Positions 46,039 to 55,067 of a stretch of 64,000 bases of DNA are shown in pieces. The notes beneath the pieces are model-generated. The model searched no databases. It was not told where the DNA came from and was given only the letters and a program-made list of their open reading frames with translations. Position numbers and translations under genes: made by a program. Origin of the DNA: Olleya sediminilitoris (GTDB lineage Bacteria > Bacteroidota > Bacteroidia > Flavobacteriales > Flavobacteriaceae); contig NZ_JAEMEF010000002.1 of the NCBI RefSeq assembly GCF_016785945.1, forward strand, positions 310,001-374,000, written 5' to 3'. Every line of letters begins with the position of its first letter. Position 1 is the stretch's first letter.

Positions 46039-46851
46039 ATGGTACAAAACAGCACACAAATTCAAGCTCAGTTTTCGGGATTTTTTAATACTCCGCATTT
46101 ATTTAAAACTTCAATTAAAGGATTGCAAGTATTTGCAAAACAGCTAGATACTAATTTTGTTTTCAATAGTGATGTAAGAACAAATATCCGTCTTGGATTA
46201 CTTGTAGAACACTTTGTTTTTGAAGAACTTATTCGTTTTGACTCTACTGCTGTTTTAGCTAAAAACATTCAAATTCAGGAAAATGCTAACTTAACTGTTG
46301 GTGAATTAGACTGTTTGTATACGTATAAAACGCAAGTTTATCATTTAGAAATTCAGTTTAAGTTTTATCTCTATGATGCTACTTTGGGTGCATCAGAACT
46401 AGATGGACTAATCGGTCCTATGCGTCGTGATAGTTTGAATGAAAAACTACACAAGTTGAAATCCAAACAACTTCCGTTATTACATAAACCGGTTACTAAA
46501 CCTTATTTAGAAGATTTAAAAATTGATACTAAAAAAATAAAACAACAGATCTACTTTAAAGCACAACTGTTTATTCCGTATGGTCAGAACATTACGTTTA
46601 AAACATTAAATAACGCTTGTGTTTATGGTTTTTATTTTAATTATAACCAATTGGACACCTTTAAGACTTGTAAGTTTTATATTCCTAAAAAAATAGATTG
46701 GTTAGTAGATGTTCATACCAACGTAGACTGGCAGAGTTACACCCAAGTCATACCTAAATTAGAGGTATATCGATCTGAGCAGTATGCACCTATGTTGTGG
46801 CTAAAATTCCCGAATGGAAATCTCACAAAATGTTTTATTGTGGCTCGCTAA
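46039..46851 (+). CDS. DUF1853 family protein
   Basis: 270 aa. Contains the family's GELDCLY and HLEIQFKFYL segments, and GPMRRDSLNEKLHKLKSKQL, all characteristic of DUF1853. The pattern of Glu, Asp and Lys (ExD...ExQ-K) recalls a PD-(D/E)xK nuclease fold, but activity is unproven. Divergent from the SF2 helicase gene with a shared 109-bp control region. Confidence 0.8.
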   Translation: MVQNSTQIQAQFSGFFNTPHLFKTSIKGLQVFAKQLDTNFVFNSDVRTNIRLGLLVEHFVFEELIRFDSTAVLAKNIQIQENANLTVGELDCLYTYKTQVYHLEIQFKFYLYDATLGASELDGLIGPMRRDSLNEKLHKLKSKQLPLLHKPVTKPYLEDLKIDTKKIKQQIYFKAQLFIPYGQNITFKTLNNACVYGFYFNYNQLDTFKTCKFYIPKKIDWLVDVHTNVDWQSYTQVIPKLEVYRSEQYAPMLWLKFPNGNLTKCFIVAR

Positions 46852-46943
46852 TTAAAACCATAACTTCCCTCAATCAAAGGTTTGGTTTACTCATTATTAC
46901 TTTTTACAACAACTTATTATTATAACTTCGTGAAAAAAAATAT

Positions 46944-48518
46944 ATGAACAAACTATTTAGTCTACTGCTACTCTTCACAGGTATTACTGTATTTTCTCAA
47001 ACAGCAATTGATTCTAAAATCAAAGCTGTAAAAGTCTTTAAAAGTAATGCTGAAATTACAAGAGAAGCCACATTTGTAACAAAAACTGGATCGCAAGAAA
47101 TTGTATTAACAGGTGTTTCTACATCCATAAATCCATCTAGTTTACAAGTACAATTTAACAACTCTAATACTATTTTGGTCTCTGCTAAATATGAAAAAAA
47201 CTATCTAGTTTCTAAAGTTAATAACAAAGGCGTTGAAGCTTTAAAAGAGCAGTTAGAACTATTAAATGATGATTTAATCTGGTTGTCACACCAAAGAAAT
47301 AGTTTGTTAGGCATTGAGCAAATACTTAATAAAAATCAAGATTTAGGGCATGGTAATTCTGGTTTTACACCACAACAGGTTATAGAATTAAGTGACATTT
47401 ATCAAGCTAAATACTTAGAGATAAAAAAGAAAATTATAGCTTTAGATAAAAAGGAAAAACCTATCCAAGAAAAAGTTACAAAGCTAAACCAGCAATTAAA
47501 CGAGCTTAATGCTAAATTTAATAAACCCAGTGGAAACATTGTATTACAAATAGACTCAAAAGCAGCTGGTAATATTACTATTGATTGCAAATATGTGGTT
47601 GGTAATGTAGGTTGGAGTCCATTATACGATTTAAGATCTAAAAGTATTACCCAGGATGTAGCGCTAACATATAAAGCTGCAATCTACCAAAACACAGGGT
47701 TAGATTGGAATAATGTAGACTTAACAATTAGTACTGGTAATCCGTCACAAAATAACAACAGACCAATTTTAAGTCCATTGTATGCAAACATTTATCAGCA
47801 GCAATTAAAAAGGCTTCAAGAAGTTGCATTAGAGGAAGTTTCTGTAAGTAATATGGCCTATACACAAGACGCTAGATATGATAATCCTTCAAGCATATCA
47901 GAAAACCAATTAACAGTAGATTTTGATATTTTAACAAAACGCTCAATTACAAGTGATGGTAAAGAAAACTTGGTGGCTTTACAAACTTTTAATTTAAAAA
48001 CAGACTACATCTATCATACTGTTCCAAAGTTAGATAGTGGTGCTTTTTTACTTGCTAAAATAACAGATTGGAGTCAATATAACCTAATTGCAGGACAAGC
48101 AAACATCTTTTTTGAAGGCGCTTTTGTTGGTACATCTCATATTAATCCGGAAGTCACTGCAAAAGAATTATTTATATCTATGGGACGCGATAACAGCATT
48201 GTGGTAGAGCGTATTCCTGTAAAAAAATATACGTCATCTAAGTTTATTGGTAGCAATAAAAAAGAAACGTTTGGATATGAGATTGTTGTTAGAAATAAAA
48301 AAGGAACACCAATTACAATTGAAATTTTAGATCAAATTCCTGTGTCACAAAACAAAGATGTATTAGTAACTTTAGATAGTAGTCAAAATGCAGAGTACAC
48401 AGAAAATATCGGTAAATTACTATGGACATTAGACTTAAAACCTAGAGAAACAATTATTGAAACCTTTAGATACACTGTTAAATACCCAAAAAGCCAGAGT
48501 GTTTATGGGTTAAAATAA
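46944..48518 (+). CDS. MuiA-like protein with DUF4139 (mucoidy inhibitor family)
   Basis: 524 aa. Signal peptide MNKLFSLLLLFTGITVFSQ. An N-terminal DUF4140-like part (AVKVFKSNAEITREA) and a coiled coil (about 90-195) are followed by the DUF4139 domain (WSPLYDLRSKS, TGLDWNNVDLTISTGNPSQN) and a beta-sandwich end (LWTLDLKPRETIIETFRYTVKYP). Exported; role unknown. Own terminator follows. Confidence 0.88.
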   Translation: MNKLFSLLLLFTGITVFSQTAIDSKIKAVKVFKSNAEITREATFVTKTGSQEIVLTGVSTSINPSSLQVQFNNSNTILVSAKYEKNYLVSKVNNKGVEALKEQLELLNDDLIWLSHQRNSLLGIEQILNKNQDLGHGNSGFTPQQVIELSDIYQAKYLEIKKKIIALDKKEKPIQEKVTKLNQQLNELNAKFNKPSGNIVLQIDSKAAGNITIDCKYVVGNVGWSPLYDLRSKSITQDVALTYKAAIYQNTGLDWNNVDLTISTGNPSQNNNRPILSPLYANIYQQQLKRLQEVALEEVSVSNMAYTQDARYDNPSSISENQLTVDFDILTKRSITSDGKENLVALQTFNLKTDYIYHTVPKLDSGAFLLAKITDWSQYNLIAGQANIFFEGAFVGTSHINPEVTAKELFISMGRDNSIVVERIPVKKYTSSKFIGSNKKETFGYEIVVRNKKGTPITIEILDQIPVSQNKDVLVTLDSSQNAEYTENIGKLLWTLDLKPRETIIETFRYTVKYPKSQSVYGLK

Positions 48519-48545
48519 ATCTATTTTAAATTGAAAAAGTTAAGA

Positions 48546-48576
48546 AAGGCAATCTGTATTTAGGATTGCCTTTTTT
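48546..48576 (+). terminator. Intrinsic terminator after the MuiA-like gene
   Basis: AAGGCAATC (48546-48554) pairs with GATTGCCTT (48564-48572), then T-run. The gene-free stretch 48519-48875 holds this and AT-rich sequence before the next gene, with no other feature seen. Confidence 0.9.
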
Positions 48577-48875
48577 CACGTTTTATTATTTGATTTTATT
48601 GAAAAAAAATAACTTCCTTCGAATTTGATCAAGTATCACAAAACAAACCTTAACGAGACTTAAAATTACAGTTGAATAAACACTGGATTTACTGGAATCG
48701 ATGAACCGTTGACTTAATGCTTAAATTTAGTAAAAACTTAGATTATTTTACTAGATAGAAACCTGACAAAATATTTTTTTGTTGCTTGGTTATATTCATT
48801 ATATAATGTCTGTATTTTATAAAATAACACTAGTTTTACGTTATATATAAACTAAATTACTCGACTTTTTTTTAA

Positions 48876-49442
48876 GTGAAAACTCATAAAAACATCCGAC
48901 GTTTTATCGTTATCCTGCTTTTAATTATTCAGTCCTTTTTTTTGGCTATGATTATAAAAGAGCATTATGCAGAGCATAATTTTATGGTTGTAGTGGCTAT
49001 TGTATGTATTATTTTTGCTGTTTATTTTGGATATCGCTATTTAGATTTACATCATGAGACCTACGAATACGAACGAATATCCGTAGCTATTTGGGTACCG
49101 ATTGGTGCCATTTTATGTTATATTTTAAATATTGTCTTTGGTTTAGGTAGTGTCTTAGCTGCTGGTATTGTTGGATTTTTAGCCTCGTTTTTACCAGCAC
49201 TTAATAGTCAATCTAATTATTTAAAACAATTACCAACGGTAATATATTGTGGAGCTTTTGTTGGTATGTCAAGTGTGCAAATTACACCCTCAATGGGTTT
49301 TGTAATTGCAGCAGGTGTTATTACAGGATTATTATATATGCCCTCTAAAAACTTGTTTTTAGGTATTGGTGGTAAACTTGGTGCTTTAGCTTTTGCTGGT
49401 GTCATTATTGTTTCATTAATCCATTGGTTATATGTTTATTAA
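48876..49442 (+). CDS. Multi-spanning membrane protein, first of a paralogous pair
   Basis: 188 aa from a GTG start at 48876. Five or six hydrophobic segments. The C-terminal part contains GAFVGMSS, GVITGLLYM and GGKLGALAFAGVII, which recur in order in the next protein. The two genes overlap by 11 bp. This looks like a small transporter or channel made of two related chains. No family recognised. Confidence 0.75.
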   Translation: MKTHKNIRRFIVILLLIIQSFFLAMIIKEHYAEHNFMVVVAIVCIIFAVYFGYRYLDLHHETYEYERISVAIWVPIGAILCYILNIVFGLGSVLAAGIVGFLASFLPALNSQSNYLKQLPTVIYCGAFVGMSSVQITPSMGFVIAAGVITGLLYMPSKNLFLGIGGKLGALAFAGVIIVSLIHWLYVY

Positions 49443-49881
49443 TAGCATTATCATTATTGTAACAAGTATGATAGGTGCCATACTTACATTTTATATTAGT
49501 GAGTCTTTAAACCAAGGCGCTGTTAGAGCCTCATCTTTACTAGCTTTACTTGTTGGTTTGTTTTTTTATGTTTTTCCAGACGTTTTAAATGTGTATTTAA
49601 CCAAAAGTATTCCTGTCGTTTTTATTGGAGCAACATTTATTGGTATGGCCTCACCTAAAGGTCGTAACAATTATCTTTTATTAGCAGTTGCAGGTGTTTT
49701 ATTTAGTCTTGTTTACATCAATAAAAGTCGTTTTTTTAATGGGTATGGAGGTGCTTTAGGGACTTTAGCATTTATAGCTTTACTCTCTACACTTGCTTTA
49801 AATCATATTTTTTCACGCCATAGCCCAGTTTTAAAACGTCTACAAAGCATTAAAAATAAAGTGTTTAAGTATAAATCGTAG
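49432..49881 (+). CDS. Multi-spanning membrane protein, second of a paralogous pair
   Basis: 149 aa. Four or five hydrophobic segments and a basic C-terminal tail. Shares GATFIGMAS, GVLFSLVYI and GGALGTLAFIALL with the first protein but lacks its N-terminal 40-50 residues. Overlaps the upstream gene by 11 bp. Probably forms a heteromeric complex with it. Confidence 0.75.
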   Translation: MFINSIIIIVTSMIGAILTFYISESLNQGAVRASSLLALLVGLFFYVFPDVLNVYLTKSIPVVFIGATFIGMASPKGRNNYLLLAVAGVLFSLVYINKSRFFNGYGGALGTLAFIALLSTLALNHIFSRHSPVLKRLQSIKNKVFKYKS

Positions 49882-49996
49882 TTTTTACAATACCACATCC
49901 TGCTCTATTTTATACTCTAGTTAATAACTACTGACAAAACCCTTTTAATAATTTAAGTAATTGATTTACTTTGCAAGTCTAAATTTTTATAAGCTT

Positions 49997-52297
49997 TTGA
50001 AAGTCTGTATTGCCGAAAAACCGAGTGTTGCTAGAGAAATAGCCCAAGTATTAGGAGCCAAAACTAAACGTGATGGTTATTTTGAAGGTAATGGATATGC
50101 GGTAACTTACACTTTTGGTCATTTATGTACATTAAAAGAACCAAATGATTATAAACCGTATTGGAAAAGTTGGGATTTAAACAACTTACCCATGTTACCT
50201 GATAAATTTGAAACCAAGGTCACCAAAGATTCTGGTATTCAGAAACAATTTAAAATTGTAAAGCGTCTATTTGATAGTGCTGATGTTGTTATAAACTGTG
50301 GTGATGCAGGAACAGAAGGAGAATTAATACAACGTTGGGTTTTAGACCAAGCCAATTATAAAGGTGAAGTCCAACGTTTATGGATTAGCTCTCTAACAAC
50401 CGAAGCTATTAAAGAAGGATTTGAAAAATTAGAACCAAGTAAAAAATACGATAACCTATATTACGCTGGATTTTCTAGAGCTATTGGCGATTGGCTTTTG
50501 GGTATGAATGCCACACGTTTATATACTGTAAAACATGGTGGTTACAAACAGGTTTTAAGTGTTGGTCGTGTGCAAACACCAACCTTAGCCATGGTTGTCA
50601 ACCGTTGGAAAGAAATAGAACACTTTAAACCACAACCCTATTGGGAACTACAAACCTTGTATCGTGACACTTTATTTAGTTATGAAGAGGGACGTTTTTT
50701 AAAAATGGAAGATGGCGAAAAGTTAGCCAATATTGTTAAAGCTCATGATTTTGAAATTGTCTCTATTACCAAAAAGAAAGGTAATGAGTATGCTCCAAAA
50801 CTATTTGACCTAACTGGACTGCAAGTATATTGTAATACCAAGTTTGGGTTTTCGGCAGACGAAACTCTAAAAATAGTACAGAAGTTATATGAAATGAAAG
50901 TTGTGACTTATCCAAGAGTTGATACTACATTTTTACCTAATGATATTTACCCTAAAGTTCCAGGTATTTTAAAAAACCTGACACAATATGCTAGTTTAAC
51001 AGCTCCTGTTTTAGCTAAAAAAATCAAGAAATCTAAAAAAGTTTTTGATGATGCTAAAGTTACAGATCACCATGCTATTATCCCGACTGGAGTACAAAGT
51101 AATTTACAATATAATCAGCAACAAGTCTATGATATTATTACCAGACGATTTATAGCTGTTTTTTATGACGAATGTAAGGTCTCAAATACCACAGTTATAG
51201 GTAAAGCCGAAAGCGTCAACTTTAAAACAACAGGAAAAGAAATTTTAGATAAAGGCTGGCGTGTTGTTTTTGAAACCAAAGATAGCCCAACACGAGAAGC
51301 TGGTACTTTACCTACTTTTGTTAAAGGTGAAAAAGGTCCACACACTCCTAGTTTTTTAGAAAAGCAAACCAAGCCACCTAATCAATTTACTGAAGCCTCT
51401 CTCCTACGTGCTATGGAAACCGCAGGAAAACAAGTTGATGATGATGAGTTACGTGATTTAATGAAAGAAAATGGTATTGGTAGACCCTCTACAAGAGCCA
51501 ATATTATTGAAACACTATTTAGGCGAAAATACATTAAACGTAATAAAAAACAGGTGTTACCAACGGTTACAGGTATTCAGCTGATTGATATTATAAAAAA
51601 TGATTTACTTAAATCTGCTGAGTTAACTGGTCTTTGGGAAAAGCAATTAAAAGACATTGAAAAAGGCGAATATTCTGCTTCAGCGTTTATAAACAACATG
51701 AAAAGAATGGTAGATCAATTGGTCTACGAAGTACGCACCGAAAAAGTTGAAGCCAAAATTAGCTACACCAATAATAAAACAGGTAAAGCCAAAACTAAAA
51801 AGACTAAAACAACTACAAAAGGGATTGTTGGTAAAGCCTGTCCTAAATGTAAAACTGGACAAATTTTAAAAGGAAAATCGGCTTATGGTTGTAGTGCTTA
51901 CGGTAAAACCTGTGATTTTGTATTACCGTTTGATTTTGGTGGAAAAAAGATTTCAGAAAACCAATACAAACGTTTATTGGATAAAGGCTCAACTGTAAAT
52001 TTGAAAGGGTTTAAAATTGAAGGTGTTTCAGTAGAAGGCTTACTTCGGTTTGATGATGATTTTAAGTTGAAATTGGAACCAAAGCATAAAAAAGCCTCTC
52101 AAACCACAGCTGATTCTGACGAAAAAACTTGTCCTAAATGTAAACAAGGCACCATAATAAAAGGAAAAACAGCCTATGGTTGTAGTGCATATAAAACAGG
52201 CTGCGATTTTAGATTTAGTTATGATCTGATTCGCGAAAAAGCCAATGGACAACCCTTAACTAAGGCTTTAGTATTCCAGATTTTAAATGCGAATTAA
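49997..52297 (+). CDS. topB: DNA topoisomerase III (type IA)
   Basis: 766 aa from a TTG at 49997 (LKVCIAEKPSVAREIA, the exact family start). An in-frame TTG at 49961 would add 12 unlikely residues. Toprim domain with the GDAGTEGELI acidic motif, active-site TYPRVD with Y305, and two C-terminal Cys-rich zinc-binding repeats (CPKC...GCSAY...C), each of about 30 residues. Relaxes and decatenates DNA during replication and recombination. The C-terminal zinc repeats are normal in Bacteroidota TopB. Confidence 0.95.
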   Translation: MKVCIAEKPSVAREIAQVLGAKTKRDGYFEGNGYAVTYTFGHLCTLKEPNDYKPYWKSWDLNNLPMLPDKFETKVTKDSGIQKQFKIVKRLFDSADVVINCGDAGTEGELIQRWVLDQANYKGEVQRLWISSLTTEAIKEGFEKLEPSKKYDNLYYAGFSRAIGDWLLGMNATRLYTVKHGGYKQVLSVGRVQTPTLAMVVNRWKEIEHFKPQPYWELQTLYRDTLFSYEEGRFLKMEDGEKLANIVKAHDFEIVSITKKKGNEYAPKLFDLTGLQVYCNTKFGFSADETLKIVQKLYEMKVVTYPRVDTTFLPNDIYPKVPGILKNLTQYASLTAPVLAKKIKKSKKVFDDAKVTDHHAIIPTGVQSNLQYNQQQVYDIITRRFIAVFYDECKVSNTTVIGKAESVNFKTTGKEILDKGWRVVFETKDSPTREAGTLPTFVKGEKGPHTPSFLEKQTKPPNQFTEASLLRAMETAGKQVDDDELRDLMKENGIGRPSTRANIIETLFRRKYIKRNKKQVLPTVTGIQLIDIIKNDLLKSAELTGLWEKQLKDIEKGEYSASAFINNMKRMVDQLVYEVRTEKVEAKISYTNNKTGKAKTKKTKTTTKGIVGKACPKCKTGQILKGKSAYGCSAYGKTCDFVLPFDFGGKKISENQYKRLLDKGSTVNLKGFKIEGVSVEGLLRFDDDFKLKLEPKHKKASQTTADSDEKTCPKCKQGTIIKGKTAYGCSAYKTGCDFRFSYDLIREKANGQPLTKALVFQILNAN

Positions 52298-52377
52298 GCT
52301 GATTCTTTAAGCATTTTACTTAAAGTGATTTTGATTACTAAAATGACTTAACTAGAATTGATAATAACATTACTACA

Positions 52378-52962
52378 TTGAAAGACCACAAACATTTTAA
52401 AATCTATAAGCCTTACAAAATGTTAAGTCAGTTTTCTAGTAACGCTAAAAAAGAACAACGTAAACATTTTTTAAGCGAGCTAGGTACTTTTCCAGAAGGT
52501 ACTATGCCAATTGGTCGCTTAGACGAAAAAAGTGAAGGTTTACTGTTGTTAACAACTGATGGCAAATTAAGTGATCATGTTAACCAGTCTGGTATTGAAA
52601 AAGAATACTATGCTTTGGTGGATGGCGAGATTTCCGCGAAAGCGATACAAGATTTATGCAATGGCGTCGAGATTGGTTTTAATGGTAAAAAATACCAAAC
52701 CAAACCCTGTACTGTTTTGAAGTTAAAGAATACACCAATATTACCAGAACGGTCTCAAAAAATAAGAGATGCAAGACATGGTCCAACCACATGGATTTCG
52801 GTAACTTTAACAGAAGGTAAGTTTAGACAAGTCCGTAAAATGACTAGTGCTGTGGGTTGTCCAACTTTAAGATTAGTACGTGTTAGAATTGGAAACATCA
52901 CGCTTGACAACCTACAACCAGGAGCTATATTACCTATTGCTAATCCAAACCAATTACTTTAA
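52378..52962 (+). CDS. rluE: RluE-like 23S rRNA pseudouridine synthase
   Basis: 194 aa from TTG 52378. RsuA-family catalytic motif GRLDEKSEGLLLLT with its Asp, then the Lys/Tyr-rich EKEYYALVDG, and the C-terminal TEGKFRQVRKMTSAVGCPTL. No S4 domain, which fits RluE rather than RsuA or RluB. It isomerises a uridine in the 23S rRNA peptidyl-transferase region. Start codon choice follows conserved spacing (KIYKPYKMLSQF). Confidence 0.88.
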   Translation: MKDHKHFKIYKPYKMLSQFSSNAKKEQRKHFLSELGTFPEGTMPIGRLDEKSEGLLLLTTDGKLSDHVNQSGIEKEYYALVDGEISAKAIQDLCNGVEIGFNGKKYQTKPCTVLKLKNTPILPERSQKIRDARHGPTTWISVTLTEGKFRQVRKMTSAVGCPTLRLVRVRIGNITLDNLQPGAILPIANPNQLL

Positions 52963-52985
52963 CGTATCTTTAGTTTTTAATACTA

Positions 52986-53014
52986 TTGTAATCGTTTTAA
53001 ACCCTTTACTTTTG
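52986..53014 (+). promoter_or_regulatory. Promoter of the MscS-family gene
   Basis: TTG (52986-52988), 18 bp, then TACTTTTG (53007-53014), an exact TAnnTTTG. ATG 22 bp downstream. A textbook Bacteroidota promoter. Confidence 0.7.
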
Positions 53015-53035
53015 TAGCATAATTACACTTTACAA

Positions 53036-54286
53036 ATGATTAAATACGCACATTTTTTTTACGACCATTTTAGAGATTTAGGCCTTACTGCAATCACGTC
53101 AAAATACTTAAACATGACGGTTTTACTTATTTTGGTTGCTTTATTTATTTTTTTAATAGATGTCTTAGTTAGAAAGGTTTTACGTTTAATATCTGCAAGA
53201 ATAGCCTCTAGGACTAAGTCTAATTTTGATGATTTATTAATTTCAAATCGCGTTCCAAGAAATGTTGCACACATACCTGCTTTATATATTGCTTTAAAAA
53301 GTATCCCTATTGTATTTAAGGATTTTAATAATCTACACTTACTTTTTCAAAAATCCATACAAATAGCTGGTATAATTTTAGGATTATGGATTGCAAGAAG
53401 CTTATTAAATACTTTAAAAAACTATTTTAAAACATTACCAAGATTTAGAGATAAACCTATAGATAGCTATATCCAAGTCTTTATGATTTTTGCTTGGTTT
53501 TTTGGTGTTGTTATGGCTTTGGGTGTTATCGTTGGTGGTGACTCTTTATGGAAGTTTTTAACAGGTTTTGGTGCTGCAACTGCTATTATTTTATTGATTT
53601 TCAAGGATACCATTTTAGGTTTTGTAGCAAGTATACAAGTCTCTATTAACGACATGGTACGTATTGGAGATTGGATTACATTTGAAAAATTTGGTGCTGA
53701 TGGTGATGTTATTGAAATTAATTTAGCGACTGTAAAAGTGCAAAACTTTGATAACACCATTACTACTATACCAACCTATGCCTTAATTTCAGATTCGTTT
53801 AAAAACTGGAGAGGTATGACCAATTCGGATGGTAGACGTATTAAACGACACATGTTAATTAAGCAAACTAGTATTAAATATTTAAATGGAGAAGATATTG
53901 AAAGGTTAAAAAACATTGAAATTATATCAACGTATTTAAACACTATGCAAGATAAAATTAACAATTTTAATCAATCACATACCATAGACAAATCTGTTTT
54001 AATTAATGGACGTAATTTAACAAACATTGGTGTCTTCCGTAAATTTATACAAACCTATTTACAACAACATTCTGCCATAAATAATAACATGTTGTTAATG
54101 GCTAGGCAACTTCAACCTACTGCACAAGGCATACCTTTAGAGATCTATTGTTTTAGCAAAGACAAACGTTGGGAAAGTTATGAGTATGTTATGAGTGATT
54201 TATTTGATCATTTTTTAGCTGCAGTCCCTTATTTTGATCTTGAGTTGTTTGAATTGCCCAACGACACGTCTTTTTTAAAGTCTTAA
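53036..54286 (+). CDS. MscS-family mechanosensitive channel (YbdG-like)
   Basis: 416 aa. Several hydrophobic segments (about 27-45, 105-120, 145-165, 175-198) lead into the MscS pore/beta domain (GFGAATAIILLIFKDTILGFVAS, GDWITFEKFGADGDVIEINL, TTIPTYALI). The C-terminal soluble region is longer than in MscS and fits YbdG-type proteins. Releases solutes on osmotic downshift. Confidence 0.92.
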   Translation: MIKYAHFFYDHFRDLGLTAITSKYLNMTVLLILVALFIFLIDVLVRKVLRLISARIASRTKSNFDDLLISNRVPRNVAHIPALYIALKSIPIVFKDFNNLHLLFQKSIQIAGIILGLWIARSLLNTLKNYFKTLPRFRDKPIDSYIQVFMIFAWFFGVVMALGVIVGGDSLWKFLTGFGAATAIILLIFKDTILGFVASIQVSINDMVRIGDWITFEKFGADGDVIEINLATVKVQNFDNTITTIPTYALISDSFKNWRGMTNSDGRRIKRHMLIKQTSIKYLNGEDIERLKNIEIISTYLNTMQDKINNFNQSHTIDKSVLINGRNLTNIGVFRKFIQTYLQQHSAINNNMLLMARQLQPTAQGIPLEIYCFSKDKRWESYEYVMSDLFDHFLAAVPYFDLELFELPNDTSFLKS

Positions 54287-54355
54287 AACACACTAATAAT
54301 CAATAGAAAAGTTAATGATTAGTTAATTTGATTTCATTTATGATAGTATTACTAT

Positions 54356-54363
54356 TATATTTG
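54356..54363 (+). promoter_or_regulatory. Candidate -7 element of the TetR-ABC-HlyD-TolC operon
   Basis: TATATTTG, exact TAnnTTTG, 17 bp before the ATG. A TTTG at 54327-54330 is 25 bp upstream, longer than usual. Confidence 0.5.
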
Positions 54364-54380
54364 CATTCAAATTAATTGTT

Positions 54381-55067
54381 ATGCAGTCACTACTTTCAAA
54401 TTTAAAAATTAACATTAACGAAAAAATCTACCTGAAAGACCCTGAATCTTCAGCTTTAGGTAAGCGTATTGTAGAAAATAGCATCTTGCTTATTGATGAA
54501 TTAGGTTTTGATGCTTTCACATTTAAAAAGTTAGGTGCAAAAATAGGCTCTAACGAAAGTAGCATTTATCGTTATTTTGAAAGTAAGCATAATGTCTTAA
54601 TTTATCTAACATCATGGTATTGGACATGGCTTGAATATCAATTGGTTTTTACAACTAATAGTATTGAAAACCCTATTCAAAAGATTGAAAAGGCTATAGT
54701 CATCTTAACTAGGAATACTGTAATTGACTCTGATTTTTCACATATTAACGAAGTTCTTTTAAAACAAATTGTCATAAACGAATATTCAAAATCATACTTA
54801 ACCAAAGAGGTTGATGAAGAAAACAAAGATGGTTATTTTAAAGTTTATAAGCGTTTAGTTACCCGTTTACATGATATGATTTTAGCTGTAGATGCTAATT
54901 ATACTTACGCCTTTAGTCTTGCAAGTACAGTTATTGATGGTGCCTTACATCAGCACTTTTTAAAAGATCATTTTACTACCATTTCAGATTTAAAACCTGA
55001 AGAATCACCTACTAATTATTTTAAAGATTTAGTTTTTAAAAGTTTAAACATTTCGACACATGAGTAA
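54381..55067 (+). CDS. TetR/AcrR-family regulator
   Basis: 228 aa. The helix-turn-helix region is FDAFTFKKLGAKIGSNESSIYRYFESKHNVL. The C-terminal part is a helical ligand domain with no named class. It overlaps the ABC-transporter gene by 8 bp and is the first gene of a four-gene export operon that it probably autoregulates. Confidence 0.9.
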   Translation: MQSLLSNLKININEKIYLKDPESSALGKRIVENSILLIDELGFDAFTFKKLGAKIGSNESSIYRYFESKHNVLIYLTSWYWTWLEYQLVFTTNSIENPIQKIEKAIVILTRNTVIDSDFSHINEVLLKQIVINEYSKSYLTKEVDEENKDGYFKVYKRLVTRLHDMILAVDANYTYAFSLASTVIDGALHQHFLKDHFTTISDLKPEESPTNYFKDLVFKSLNISTHE

